NCBI GenBank assembly: GCA_011620785.1
Contig: WOYM01000116.1
Coordinates: forward strand, 17,250 to 81,249
Reading direction: 5' to 3'
From: Methanothrix sp.
GTDB lineage: Archaea > Halobacteriota > Methanosarcinia > Methanotrichales > Methanotrichaceae
Length of the DNA stretch: 64,000 nucleotides
Below, one piece after another: positions 33,196 through 42,506 of this stretch. Below the pieces are notes generated by a model that had not been told where the DNA came from, did not search any database, and was given only the letters and a program-made list of their open reading frames with translations. Each line of letters opens with the position of its first letter. Position 1 is the stretch's first letter. Both the position numbers and the translations under genes were made by a program.

Positions 33196-34656
33196 TCACC
33201 CTTTCTTGCGAGGTATTCTTATCCCGCTCAGCAGCTGCCCTGCCATCTGGATATCAACATTATCCACTACCCTCAAAATGATTATCAAGAAGAAATAGAT
33301 AATAGCGGATATCACTATCAATAACGGTACCGTAAGATGGTCAAATCCTCCTATGAAAAGCACCATTGCCAGGCAGGCAACTAGAATCTTGAAGAGAGAG
33401 GCAATCATATTCCTGGGAAGCCCATAGCCTTCTTTTATAGCGAAGTGCAAGAGGAAGAGAAATGAGAAGAGCTGCGTGGCCACCGTTGCACTGCTCGCTC
33501 CTATGTAGCTGTACTGAGGTATCAGAAACAGATTCAAGATTATGTTCAATCCAGCGGCAAGCATGGTCTGCTTGGCCACGACCATCTGGCGGTTAATGGA
33601 ATTGAATAGATACCCAAAAGCAGAATTAATGAAGATCAGAACCTCAGACCAGATTAATATCTGCAGGGCAATTGTTGAGGGAGCGAAGGCCGGCCCGTAC
33701 ACCAGGTAGATCAAATCCTCTCCTAATACCGTTGTTCCCACTCCAATGGGAATGGCCAGCATCATCAGATACTTAAAAGATCGCTCATACATGAATCCCA
33801 AATATTGGTTTGAGGAGACATAAAACTTTGACATAATGGGATATATTGATCCCAAAAAAGTCACTGGAATAAAGGAAAGGATAATTACCATACGATATGC
33901 TGCATTGTATGATCCCATGACCTCATTGGGATTTAATATCAATAAAGATAGCATAACTGTATCAATATAATAATATATCCTCACAAAGACTGACGAAAGG
34001 CCGAAGGGGATGGCCTCCTTTATCATATATTTCCAGAGATCTATATCTATATCCCACCTGGGTCGGGGGAGCTTTCTCAGAGCTACAAGGGTAAAATAGC
34101 CCAGAGAGATGAAGCTTGAGAAGAGGTACACATAGGCAAAGCCATAAACATCTACTCCCAAACCGATGGCCAGGAGGGCGAAGGTGAGCATAATTGAATT
34201 GTATATCACCGTGCCCAATGAGATGTACTCCATTATCTCATAGGCAGAAACAACCGAGCTGATGATGCCGGAAAAGGAGATGACGATGAGAGAGAGGAGA
34301 ATCACCATCACTATCTTCATGGTGGAGAACGGATAGCCCAGGGCATAGCCTATGGCAGCCGTGCTCAGAAGGGTGATTGCTGCCAGGACGACCTTGACTA
34401 ATATGGTGTTTCCAATGTATATTGCCGTCTTGGACCTATCTCGGGCTACATCTCTGACGATCACTGAGGAGATTCCAATATCCGCCAGGAAGATGGTAAT
34501 CGAGGCAAAAGCGATGGCAAACGAGAGCAGACCGTACCTTTCCAATCCCAGATAGCGAGTGGTGTAAACCAAAAAGAAAAAGCTGAATACAAATCCAATG
34601 ATATTTGAGGAGGCCAAAAATATGGTATTCTTGGCTATCCTCTGAATGGTATTCAC
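33196..34656 (-). CDS. Polysaccharide flippase (MOP/MATE exporter superfamily, Wzx-like)
   Basis: 486-residue membrane protein with about 12-14 helices, starting MNTIQRIAKNTIFLASSNII (GTG codon) and with GLERYGLLSFAIAFASITIF and SSVIVRDVARDRSK near the N terminus, typical of O-unit flippases and archaeal homologues. It would move a lipid-linked oligosaccharide across the membrane. It lies six bases after the RmlC-like gene in the rml operon, consistent with export of a rhamnose-containing glycan. No oligosaccharyltransferase or ligase is encoded in the window. Confidence 0.88.
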   Translation of the reverse strand: MNTIQRIAKNTIFLASSNIIGFVFSFFFLVYTTRYLGLERYGLLSFAIAFASITIFLADIGISSVIVRDVARDRSKTAIYIGNTILVKVVLAAITLLSTAAIGYALGYPFSTMKIVMVILLSLIVISFSGIISSVVSAYEIMEYISLGTVIYNSIMLTFALLAIGLGVDVYGFAYVYLFSSFISLGYFTLVALRKLPRPRWDIDIDLWKYMIKEAIPFGLSSVFVRIYYYIDTVMLSLLILNPNEVMGSYNAAYRMVIILSFIPVTFLGSIYPIMSKFYVSSNQYLGFMYERSFKYLMMLAIPIGVGTTVLGEDLIYLVYGPAFAPSTIALQILIWSEVLIFINSAFGYLFNSINRQMVVAKQTMLAAGLNIILNLFLIPQYSYIGASSATVATQLFSFLFLLHFAIKEGYGLPRNMIASLFKILVACLAMVLFIGGFDHLTVPLLIVISAIIYFFLIIILRVVDNVDIQMAGQLLSGIRIPRKKG

Positions 34657-34662
34657 TGCAAA

Positions 34663-35160
34663 TCACTTGAACGCTGGAAGAAACCAATCCCATGTTCTAT
34701 CGCAGCGCTCATCCCTTTTGCCATTGATCGTATCCGGAACGATAGCCGGATCATTCCAGGGCCTTCTCTCCTCATCGGGACTGGCATAATCATAAAGCCG
34801 GTTTACGAAATAAATCAGCGTGGCCTGTTCATTTCCCACAACCCCAAAGCCATGCCAGTAATGCCCTGGCATCCTGACCATCTGGGGATTGTCCCCGGCG
34901 GAGACGATCTCATCCAGCTCCCGGGTATCATCATCGTAAGCGCAGATCTTCAGCGCGCCACGAACTACAAGGAAATGATCTACCTGTCCTCTCTCATGCC
35001 GGTGCCAGGCCCTTACCATGCCCGGATAGCTCAGAGACATATTGGCCTGCACAATGTCATCCTGAATAACATCCTTCCAGTCCGTCCTCATGATCTCAGT
35101 GAAAAATCCGCGCTCATCGGCAAATCGCTTCAAGGGTTTTATTACAATTCCTGGCAGCAT
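34663..35160 (-). CDS. rmlC: dTDP-4-dehydrorhamnose 3,5-epimerase-like cupin (RmlC family)
   Basis: 165-residue cupin with LPGIVIKPLKRFADERGFFT, ANMSLSYPGMVRAWHRHERG (catalytic His region) and QVDHFLVVRGALKICAYD, MPGHYWHGFGVVGNEQA, and a YDYASPDEERRPWND C-terminal loop, all RmlC-like. ATG 35160 has GAGGT about six bases upstream; a GTG three bases earlier is possible. The sequence departs from standard RmlC around the dimer-swapped N terminus, so a related sugar epimerase is possible; operon context with RmlA, B and D supports rhamnose synthesis. Confidence 0.82.
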   Translation of the reverse strand: MLPGIVIKPLKRFADERGFFTEIMRTDWKDVIQDDIVQANMSLSYPGMVRAWHRHERGQVDHFLVVRGALKICAYDDDTRELDEIVSAGDNPQMVRMPGHYWHGFGVVGNEQATLIYFVNRLYDYASPDEERRPWNDPAIVPDTINGKRDERCDRTWDWFLPAFK

Positions 35161-35233
35161 CACATGACCTCATCATCATCGTGTTTTTTTTCAGCTCTCA
35201 AAAGCCATTTTTTGGCCTTTGCCATGCATTCTT

Positions 35234-36112
35234 TCAGCCCGATAGAATCTCATCTCTTAGTACTTGCAGGGATTCACAAAGGTTGAGGGGCCCATTTTTC
35301 AGCATCCTGCTGGCTTTGCTGGTATCCAGAGATGAATCCATTGGCCTTCTTGCCAGCCAACCGATGTCGCTCATTCGAGTGGGGAGGATCAGTCGGCGAT
35401 CAAGGTCGAATGCCCTGGCCAGCTCGCAGGCAAAATCATATCTGGATACCCTGGCGGCTCCTGAGAGATGATAGATCCCGGATAGATGCCGGTCCGCCGC
35501 CTCCAGCACCATTGCCGCCAGATTGCTGTTCAGGGTGGGGGTTATGAACTGATCTGTGACCACCCTCGCCTCTTTGCCTGATTTAAGGGCGTTCAACAGC
35601 CATAGGGCGAAGTTGACCTTGCCGCTGGCTGGCCGGCTGCCATAGATCACACAGGTTCTGGCAATACACCCTTGATCCAGACAGAACTGCTCTCCCAGGA
35701 GCTTGGAAAGGCCGTAATAGCTCACCGGGTTCGTCTCCTCCTCCTCCCGGTACAGCCCCCGCTGGCCATCGAAGACGTAGTCCGTCGATATGTAGACCAG
35801 ATAAGAGCCGGCCTTTCTCGCCGCCTCTGCTATCGCTCGGGTCCCTTCCACATTAATCTTGTAAGCCAAATCCTTTTCCCGTTCACATCGATCCACATCG
35901 GTCAGGGCGGCGCTGTGCACGATTACATCCGGCCTCATCCTCTCGATGATATCGCGGATGCCATTTGCGTCCAAGAGATCGAATTTTACCTCTTTTCCAT
36001 AGGGGGGCTGGTTATGAGCATATCCGCTATAGACCTGCTCTCCCCTGGCCAAGGCCATCTCTGCCAGCTTGCTTCCCGCAAGGCCGCTGCCGCCGGTTAT
36101 GAAAAACTTCAT
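35234..36112 (-). CDS. rmlD: dTDP-4-dehydrorhamnose reductase
   Basis: 292-residue extended SDR: MKFFITGGSGLAGSKLAEMA, VIVHSAALTDVDRCEREKDL, YKINVEGTRAIAEAARKAGS, YISTDYVFDGQRGLYREEEE and the catalytic YYGLSKLLGE (Tyr-x3-Lys). It reduces the 4-keto sugar to dTDP-L-rhamnose. AGGAG lies about nine bases before the ATG; the gene lies 12 bases after rmlB and about 70 bases before rmlC. Confidence 0.92.
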   Translation of the reverse strand: MKFFITGGSGLAGSKLAEMALARGEQVYSGYAHNQPPYGKEVKFDLLDANGIRDIIERMRPDVIVHSAALTDVDRCEREKDLAYKINVEGTRAIAEAARKAGSYLVYISTDYVFDGQRGLYREEEETNPVSYYGLSKLLGEQFCLDQGCIARTCVIYGSRPASGKVNFALWLLNALKSGKEARVVTDQFITPTLNSNLAAMVLEAADRHLSGIYHLSGAARVSRYDFACELARAFDLDRRLILPTRMSDIGWLARRPMDSSLDTSKASRMLKNGPLNLCESLQVLRDEILSG

Positions 36113-36124
36113 AGCATCTCACTC

Positions 36125-37132
36125 CTACCACTTCAGCCGCCAGGGGGTGGCACTCAATACCGAATCGTTCACCAGCGGACGATACCAATCAGGGTTCTGC
36201 AGATACCATTCCACTGTAGTCTGAAGACCTTCCTCAAAGCTCCGCTCAGGCCGCCAGCCCAGCTCCTTTCTGATCCTGGACGAGTCCAGGCTGTAGCGGG
36301 CATCGTGTCCCGGCCTATCCTCCACAAACTCGATCTGATCCTCGCTCTTGCCCAGCATCTCGAGAATGAATTTAGCAATAAACAGATTGGTCCTCTCCTC
36401 TCCGGCAGAGATATTATAGATCTCGCCCCTTCTCCCCCTATTGAGAACCTGCTCTACCGCCCGGCAGTGATCTGTCACATAAATCCAGTCTCTCACATTC
36501 TCTCCTGTGCCGTAAATGGGGATCTTCAGCCCTTCATTAGCCCTTATTATGGTCTTGGGAATCAGCTTTTCGGGAAACTGATAGGGCCCGTAATTGTTGG
36601 TGCAGCGGGTGATCATGGCCTCCAGACCGTAGGTTCGAGCATAGGCCAGGACGAATACGTCCCCTGCCGCTTTGCTGGCGGAATAGGGGGATGAGGGCCG
36701 CAATGTCGAATCCTCAGTGGATGAGCCCCTGAGGATGTCCCCATAGACCTCGTCGGTTGAGATCTGGACATATCTGACGGAAGGATTATGATCTCTTATG
36801 GCCTCCAGCAGGCAGAATACCCCGATGACATTGCTGTGCAGGAAGGAGTCGGGCCGGGAGATGGACCGGTCCACGTGGGTCTCGGCAGCGAAGTTCACCA
36901 CCAGATCCGCCTTTTCCACCAGACTGGATACAAGGCTGCTATCGGCTATGTCTCCCTGGAAAAAGGCGTATCTTCTATCATCCTTTAAGTCCCTCATATT
37001 CTGGATATTGGAGCCGAAGCCTTGAGCATCCAGGTTCAGGATTTTGCAGTCCTCGTGCCGGTTCAGCATTAAGCGGATGAAGTTGCTGCCGATAAATCCG
37101 AGGCCCCCGGTAACAAGAAGATTCATAGCCAT
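36125..37132 (-). CDS. rmlB: dTDP-glucose 4,6-dehydratase
   Basis: 335-residue SDR dehydratase: NLLVTGGLGFIGSNFIRLML, NFAAETHVDRSISRPDSFLH, YVQISTDEVYGDILRGSSTE, PSSPYSASKAAGDVFVLAY (catalytic Tyr-x3-Lys), ITRCTNNYGPYQFPEKLIPK and VRDWIYVTDHCRAVEQVL. It converts dTDP-glucose to the 4-keto-6-deoxy sugar. The rmlA stop and this ATG overlap as TGATG; ATG 37126 is an alternative start. Confidence 0.95.
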   Translation of the reverse strand: MAMNLLVTGGLGFIGSNFIRLMLNRHEDCKILNLDAQGFGSNIQNMRDLKDDRRYAFFQGDIADSSLVSSLVEKADLVVNFAAETHVDRSISRPDSFLHSNVIGVFCLLEAIRDHNPSVRYVQISTDEVYGDILRGSSTEDSTLRPSSPYSASKAAGDVFVLAYARTYGLEAMITRCTNNYGPYQFPEKLIPKTIIRANEGLKIPIYGTGENVRDWIYVTDHCRAVEQVLNRGRRGEIYNISAGEERTNLFIAKFILEMLGKSEDQIEFVEDRPGHDARYSLDSSRIRKELGWRPERSFEEGLQTTVEWYLQNPDWYRPLVNDSVLSATPWRLKW

Positions 37133-38184
37133 CACAGCGATATATCGGAGTTATCTCCCACGATCATCCGGCTTCCTCTTGGCAGGCTATCGCATTCCTT
37201 GATCCTGACGTTCCTGCCGATCAGGCTTTCTACCACCTTTCCGGCATTGACTATCCTGCTTTCATCCATGATGATCGAGTCCTCTACCTCCGTGCCGCAT
37301 ATCTGACAGCCGATGCCAATGGAGGTGTAAGGGCCAATATATGAATCGGATACAATGCTGTCCTTTCCTATTATGCAGGGCCCCTTTACCACTGACCTTC
37401 TGATTCTGGTTCCCTTCTCCATTATCACCCGTCCCATGATCCGGGACTCCTCCACCTCGCCGTCGCACCTTCCATCGATGTCGTCCAGGATCAGGCGGTT
37501 GGCCTCGAATATGTCCTCTGGCTTTCCGGTATCCTTCCACCACCCCTCCACAAAGGAGGCATCCACCTTATGGCCATTCTCAATCAGCCACTGAATGGCA
37601 TCGGTGATCTCCAGCTCATTCCTCCAGGATGGTTTGATGGATTTGCAGGCCTCTATGATCAATGGGGTGAAGAAGTACACCCCTACCAGGGCATAATTGG
37701 AGGGAGGGATTTTGGGCTTCTCCACCAGGCGCCTGATGCTACCGTCCGGGTTCAGGTCGGCCACACCGAAGCGCTGAGGATCGTCGACCGGGGTGAGCAG
37801 AACGCTTGCGCTGCTGCCCAGACTATGAAAACGCTTCTCATGGCTGACTATGCCGTCTCTTAGGATATTGTCCCCCAGGTACATAACAAAATCTTCATCC
37901 AGGAAATCCTCCGCCACCAGTATGGTGTGGGCAAGTCCTTTGGGCTCACCCTGATAGATGAATTTGATGGGAACCTCCCAGTCCGCTGACTGCACTGTCT
38001 CAATGACCTGCTCCTTGTTCGGCCCCAGGATTATGCCGATCTCGTCCGCCCCGGCCTCGATCACATCCTCGAGGGCATAGAAAAGAACTGGTTTATTGGC
38101 TACTGGAATGAGCTGTTTTTGCTGCGAATAGGTCAGAGGTCGCAGCCTCGTCCCTGAGCCGCCTGAAAGTATGAGCGCCTTCAC
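37132..38184 (-). CDS. rmlA: Glucose-1-phosphate thymidylyltransferase, long form
   Basis: 350 residues: MKALILSGGSGTRLRPLTYS, QQKQLIPVANKPVLFYALED, GLAHTILVAEDFLDEDFVMY and GDNILRD form the nucleotidyltransferase, followed by a hexapeptide-repeat helix (MGRVIMEKGTRIRRSVVKGP, CIIGKDSIVSDSYIGPYTSI) about 100 residues long. This is the long archaeal/actinobacterial RmlA type. The start is GTG 38184, six bases after GAGGTG, and it heads the minus-strand operon rmlA-rmlB-rmlD-rmlC-flippase-GT2. Confidence 0.92.
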   Translation of the reverse strand: MKALILSGGSGTRLRPLTYSQQKQLIPVANKPVLFYALEDVIEAGADEIGIILGPNKEQVIETVQSADWEVPIKFIYQGEPKGLAHTILVAEDFLDEDFVMYLGDNILRDGIVSHEKRFHSLGSSASVLLTPVDDPQRFGVADLNPDGSIRRLVEKPKIPPSNYALVGVYFFTPLIIEACKSIKPSWRNELEITDAIQWLIENGHKVDASFVEGWWKDTGKPEDIFEANRLILDDIDGRCDGEVEESRIMGRVIMEKGTRIRRSVVKGPCIIGKDSIVSDSYIGPYTSIGIGCQICGTEVEDSIIMDESRIVNAGKVVESLIGRNVRIKECDSLPRGSRMIVGDNSDISL

Positions 38185-38318
38185 AGTTCACACCTCAAAA
38201 AGCCCTTAATTCTGCATCCATGGGTTCAGGGTTGTACCTAACGGCAAGATATACCCTTCGATCTGCTGAATAGATCATTGATAAAAGTGGTGCAAATCCG
38301 ATTGGCCTGGCAGCCAAT

Positions 38319-39503
38319 TCAAGGACCCGGGTATATGACCTCGATGTTCTCCATGTTCAGTATCAGCTTTCTCAATTCTTCGCAGTTAATGGCATGCTTG
38401 TACTCGCTGCACATCTTCACCCTCTCTGATAGGTCGCCTAGCTCTTGATCCTTAAGATAGTAGCCCATCCTCTGGGTGATGTACTTCAGGGCCTTGACTC
38501 CGGTGTGCTTGCCGATGATGATATGCCTTGCTGCGCCCACCAACTCCGGGGAGTAGGGCTCGTAGGTCCTGGGCTCCTCTAACACCGCAGCCACGTGAAT
38601 CCCTGACTCGTGGGAGAAGGCATTGGTCCCCACCACCGCCTTGTTCTTGGCCACTGGAACATCGGAATAGGTCTGGACCAGCTGGGAGAGGTCCTTTATC
38701 TTGGAGAGATCATAGCTCTCGATATCGTAGTGCAACCTCAGGGCGACCAAGAGCTCTTCTAAGGGAGTATTGCCGCTGCGCTCGCCAATTCCGTTCACAG
38801 TGGTATGCAATTGTCTGGCCCCCGCCTCGGCCCCAGCAAGGGTGTTGGCCAGGGCCATCCCCAGGTCGTCATGGCAGTGCATGCAGATCGGGGTCTTTAC
38901 GTACTTGCGAAGCTCGCTGATCATATAGTGGGTCGTGCGGGGGTTCATGATGCCCACAGTATCCGCGACGCTCACGTAGTCGGCATGGTATTCCTCAGCC
39001 TTCTTGTACAGCTTCTTTAAGGTTTCAAAATCGGTGCGCGTTGCATCTTCCGCTGAGAAGCGCACTATCAGGCCGTGATCCTTGGCGTACTCGACCGTCT
39101 GGAGAGCACAGGCTATGGCCTCAGGACAGCTCATGTGAAGCTTGTGTTTGAGATGGAGGTCCGAGGTGGCGATGAAGACGCTGATCATGTCCACGCCGCA
39201 GTCAATAGCAGCATCAACATCCTTCTTGACCGATCGAGAGAGGGCTGAGATCTTGGCCTTAAGCCCCAGGTTGCAGACCTCTTTCACTGCGTTCATCTCT
39301 GCAACAGAGACCACTGGAAAGCCAGCCTCAATGACCTCCACGCCGATCTCGTCCAGCCTAAGGGCGATATCCAGCTTCTCATCGGCCCTAAAGACCACTC
39401 CCGGCATCTGCTCCCCATCGCGCAAAGTTACATCGCAGATCTCTATGTCCAGAGGCGGAGTCCCGGCCAGACTGAGAAATTGATTAAGGGAATAGTCTTG
39501 CAT
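38319..39503 (-). CDS. aksA: Homocitrate synthase-like (AksA/LeuA/CimA family)
   Basis: 394-residue DRE-TIM aldolase using acetyl-CoA and a 2-oxoacid: EICDVTLRDGEQMPGVVFRA (catalytic Arg and metal Asp), EVIEAGFPVVSVAEMNAVKE, VRFSAEDATRTDFETLKKLY, MHCHDDLGMALANTLAGAEA (metal HxH) and VNGIGERSGNTPLEELLVAL. It lacks the roughly 100-residue regulatory domain of LeuA and CimA, which points to AksA/NifV-like homocitrate synthase; methanogens use AksA to build the 7-mercaptoheptanoyl arm of coenzyme B. The frame opens at 39641, but ATG 39503 gives the expected length. It follows the amidotransferase gene by 71 bases. Confidence 0.82.
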   Translation of the reverse strand: MQDYSLNQFLSLAGTPPLDIEICDVTLRDGEQMPGVVFRADEKLDIALRLDEIGVEVIEAGFPVVSVAEMNAVKEVCNLGLKAKISALSRSVKKDVDAAIDCGVDMISVFIATSDLHLKHKLHMSCPEAIACALQTVEYAKDHGLIVRFSAEDATRTDFETLKKLYKKAEEYHADYVSVADTVGIMNPRTTHYMISELRKYVKTPICMHCHDDLGMALANTLAGAEAGARQLHTTVNGIGERSGNTPLEELLVALRLHYDIESYDLSKIKDLSQLVQTYSDVPVAKNKAVVGTNAFSHESGIHVAAVLEEPRTYEPYSPELVGAARHIIIGKHTGVKALKYITQRMGYYLKDQELGDLSERVKMCSEYKHAINCEELRKLILNMENIEVIYPGP

Positions 39504-39574
39504 AATGTGGTTAAATGAGGATTCATTACATAAATTGGTTTCGAAGGAATGAGCATTCCGGCAAGGCTCAAAAT

Positions 39575-40147
39575 TTAGAGATTCGCATAATTTTCCAGGA
39601 TCCAGCGGTTGCGCACCTCGGGGTGGAACAGGAGTCCCCAAATGGGTTGAGAGCAGTGGGAGAAGGCCTCGGGAGACAATTCTGTCCCTGCCAGACTGAT
39701 GAATCCCTCGGGCAGGGTGGGATCAAGGCCATGCAGATGATATACCTCGATTTTGCGGCTGGGGCCGAGGATATCCGACTCCCCGACCACCTCGATCTTC
39801 TCCAGGCCGATGGCGGGCTTGTGTCGCGAGCTGATCTTTCCTCCAAAGATGGCGGCGATGATCTGCATGCCGGCACAGATCCCCAGGACGGGCCAGTCTC
39901 CTTCCTTCAGCCAGGAGTATCTCTCCAGATGATTCAGGTACTCGCTATCCTTCAAGGCCGTGCCGCAGAGAACCACCTTATCGCAGCCTTTCAGACGCTC
40001 TTCATCCAGCAAGGAGATATGGCAGACCTGGCAGGGAAAGCCTGTCCTCTCCAGGATCCTTTGGACCGGACGGACGAACTCATATTGAGAGAGGGAATCG
40101 GCCTCGTAGCAGCTGTCCACCAGGAGGATCCTTGCTTTGCCGTTCAT
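39575..40147 (-). CDS. Class I glutamine amidotransferase-like protein
   Basis: 190-residue stand-alone triad glutaminase. VLGICAGMQIIAAIFGG holds the nucleophile Cys91, and GLLFHPEVRN supplies His175 and Glu177, so the Cys-His-Glu triad is complete; VVLCGTALKDSEYL is the oxyanion-side loop. It resembles the glutaminase half of archaeal GMP synthase. Its ATG overlaps the stop of the Dph6-like ATP pyrophosphatase by four bases, suggesting the two form a split glutamine-dependent amidoligase. Partner and acceptor are inferred. Confidence 0.82.
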   Translation of the reverse strand: MNGKARILLVDSCYEADSLSQYEFVRPVQRILERTGFPCQVCHISLLDEERLKGCDKVVLCGTALKDSEYLNHLERYSWLKEGDWPVLGICAGMQIIAAIFGGKISSRHKPAIGLEKIEVVGESDILGPSRKIEVYHLHGLDPTLPEGFISLAGTELSPEAFSHCSQPIWGLLFHPEVRNRWILENYANL

Positions 40148-40830
40148 TTATCCACCAGCCTCATCTCCTCAATGATGTACTGGCCACGGTAGTTGGCATA
40201 GGTCCCGGATGCTCTTAAGATCTCGATCCTCTTTCGAAAGAGGGGGATGGGGCCGTCCAGGACAAAGGTCTCGATCTCCCCACCCTCGCCAGAGGGATTG
40301 ATCTGATACCTCTCCTGGAGCTGGGCGAGCCTCATGATCGTCTCCTCTGTGAGCTCCGCTCCCAGCCAGCTGGCATCAAAGGGATAGGCATAGACCCCAG
40401 AGATGATCACACGAAAGCCTTCAGTTAAGAGAGTCTTAAGATAATCGATCTGATCGGTCTGCCAGAGGGGATTGAAGCACCACAGGTCAAGAGAATGGCA
40501 GATCCTCTGCACTCTGGCCGCCTGGTAGACCGACTCGATCGCCCCGGTGACGATCCCCTGGACGCCATAGCAGTCCCGCGCCTCGGCCAGGGCGGACTTC
40601 AGATCCTCCAGCTCCTTCTCCTTTACCCCCTGAGTGGGCCGGCAGAGCTGGGGGATGTGCATAGCCTCGGCCTGAAAAGGGGTATGGCGGATGTTTGGGG
40701 TGTGAAACATATAGCTGTCCGGATTTTGAGAGAGAAGGGTTATCAGGCAGGCTACAGTATTCCTCTCCTGCGCCCTCCAGCAGGCAAATACCGAATCCTT
40801 TCCCCCGGAAAACAACACCCCCAGCCTCAT
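40144..40830 (-). CDS. Dph6-like ATP pyrophosphatase (diphthine-ammonia ligase family)
   Basis: 228 residues. The PP-loop is [20 protein letters not shown] (SGGKDS at 8-13); VTGAIESVYQAARVQRICHS, FNPLWQTDQIDYLKTLLTEG and INPSGEGGEIETFVLDGPIP are the hallmarks of the Dph6/MJ0570 family, which amidates diphthine on EF-2 to diphthamide using ATP and ammonia. It lies ten bases after cobQ and overlaps the amidotransferase gene. Some archaea carry related paralogues of unknown role, so the exact substrate is not certain. Confidence 0.85.
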   Translation of the reverse strand: MRLGVLFSGGKDSVFACWRAQERNTVACLITLLSQNPDSYMFHTPNIRHTPFQAEAMHIPQLCRPTQGVKEKELEDLKSALAEARDCYGVQGIVTGAIESVYQAARVQRICHSLDLWCFNPLWQTDQIDYLKTLLTEGFRVIISGVYAYPFDASWLGAELTEETIMRLAQLQERYQINPSGEGGEIETFVLDGPIPLFRKRIEILRASGTYANYRGQYIIEEMRLVDK

Positions 40831-40840
40831 AGATTCCTCT

Positions 40841-42334
40841 CTACACCTCCAATTCGAGCATCTGCCAGACCTTTTCCATATCCAGGTGGGCCTCTACCGC
40901 CTCGGCCAGCTCCCTGTAGCCACTGCCCTTTTGGGCCTTTGCCCGATGAGACTTGCCCTCTGCCTTTAGCCCTGACGCCTTGATCCCAGTTGAATTCTTT
41001 CTCTCATATAGGAAATCCAGGAATGCGTCCCTTAAGTTCTGGTTATCAAAGATGCCGTGCAGATAGGTGCCTATCACCAGGCCGCTGTTCGCCACTGCGC
41101 CATCATCTCCAAAGGCAGCCGGATCCATGGAAGCTGTCACTCCCATGTGAATTTCATAGCCTGTGACCTCCTGGCCTCTGATTCTATCCAGTATTGGGCC
41201 ACCTCCTGTGACTGGCTTTCTCACCTGCACCGTCCTCTTCTCATACTGGTCAAAGCGGGTAGTGGCATTGAGCAATCCCAGCCCGGGCAGGCTGCCTTCG
41301 GTATCCTCTACCCCGCAGTCGATGATCTCCTTTCCCAGGATCTGATAGCCCCCGCAGATGCCCAGGATAGTAGTCCCCTGCAGGGATCTGATCTGATCAG
41401 CCATGCCCTTCTTTTCCATCTCCAGAAGGTCGGATATGGTGTTTTTAGTTCCCGGTATGATCACCGCATCCGGATGGCCCAGGGGCTCGTCCAGATCCAC
41501 ATATCTGATATAAGCCCTCCTCTCCAGGGGCTCGAAGTCTGTGAAGTTGCTGATCCGGGGAAGCCTGATCACTGCGATCTCCACCGCTTCGGAGGAGAAA
41601 CGGGCCTTCTTGTCGCCCAGGGAGACCGAGTCCTCAGATGGTATGTCCAAATCGAGATAGGGCAGGACTCCCAGGACGGGAACGCCTGTGAGTTCCTCTA
41701 GCGACCTCAAGCCAGATCCGAGGATCGCGGGATCGCCCCGGAACTTGTTGATCACCAGGCCCCGGACCAGAGGGCGAACGTCCGGGGGCAGGAGCTGAAC
41801 TGTGCCATAGAGGCTGGCGAAGACCCCTCCCCGCTCGATATCACCCACCAGGATAATGGGGGCCTGGAGCAGCCGGGCGACGTAAATGTTGGCGATATCC
41901 CGGTCGAAGAGGTTGATCTCCGCTGCTCCTCCTGCCCCCTCCACGACAATGTAGTCGTACTCATTCTCCAGCTCTCCTACCGAGCGGTCAACCACCTCTT
42001 TCAGACCCTCGATGTCCCGGTAGTACTCCTCTGCCGATTTGTCGGCCAGGGGCTTTCCCAGGACTATTACCTGGGATGTTCTATCCCCCTTGGGCTTGAG
42101 GAGGATGGGGTTCATGAACTCCGTGGGCTCGGCCCTGGCGGCGCGGGCCTGCACCGCCTGGGCGATGCCGATCTCCGCACCACTTTTTGTGACCCAGGAG
42201 TTGAGGCTCATGTTCTGGGACTTGAAGGGAGCTACGCGGTATCCCCGGTCGGATAGAAGGCGGCAGAGGGCAGCGACAAGGGTGCTCTTGCCGGAGTGGG
42301 ATGTGGTGCCCAGCACCACGATGAAGCGGGCCAT
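40841..42334 (-). CDS. cobQ: Cobyric acid synthase
   Basis: 497-residue two-domain amidase of the cobamide pathway. The dethiobiotin-synthetase-like ATP domain has VVLGTTSHSGKSTLVAALCR, APFKSQNMSLNSWVT, GIAQAVQARAARAEPTEFMN and VVEGAGGAAEINLFDRDIAN; the class I glutaminase domain has IIPGTKNTISDLLEM, TTILGICGGYQILGKEI (catalytic Cys) and GYEIHMGVT, with GTYLHGIFDN. It amidates four side chains of adenosylcobyrinate a,c-diamide, essential for corrinoid methyltransferases. The frame is open to 42667; ATG 42334 starts at the conserved MARFIVVLG. The C terminus carries an unusual Lys/Ala-rich insert (KASGLKAEGKSHRAKAQKGS). Confidence 0.94.
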   Translation of the reverse strand: MARFIVVLGTTSHSGKSTLVAALCRLLSDRGYRVAPFKSQNMSLNSWVTKSGAEIGIAQAVQARAARAEPTEFMNPILLKPKGDRTSQVIVLGKPLADKSAEEYYRDIEGLKEVVDRSVGELENEYDYIVVEGAGGAAEINLFDRDIANIYVARLLQAPIILVGDIERGGVFASLYGTVQLLPPDVRPLVRGLVINKFRGDPAILGSGLRSLEELTGVPVLGVLPYLDLDIPSEDSVSLGDKKARFSSEAVEIAVIRLPRISNFTDFEPLERRAYIRYVDLDEPLGHPDAVIIPGTKNTISDLLEMEKKGMADQIRSLQGTTILGICGGYQILGKEIIDCGVEDTEGSLPGLGLLNATTRFDQYEKRTVQVRKPVTGGGPILDRIRGQEVTGYEIHMGVTASMDPAAFGDDGAVANSGLVIGTYLHGIFDNQNLRDAFLDFLYERKNSTGIKASGLKAEGKSHRAKAQKGSGYRELAEAVEAHLDMEKVWQMLELEV

Positions 42335-42506
42335 AGGCAAAGCGAGGATGTTCAAGCTTATTTGTCTTTTGGAAGATGGAATTGGACGGTCATCCGCTTC
42401 CTCCGGCCAGCTCCATCGCTCACTCACTTTCATTCTCCAGCCATAATCGGCTATGCGAAATGCTGAAATGAGACAAAGACCCAGTAATTGTCGAGTGTGA
42501 ACTGCG

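Noticed and set aside
35672..36694. Plus-strand 340-codon frame
   Set aside because: Antisense to rmlD and rmlB, whose catalytic motifs are clear on the minus strand.
39515..40192. Plus-strand 225-codon frame
   Set aside because: Antisense to the glutamine amidotransferase gene, which has a full catalytic triad.
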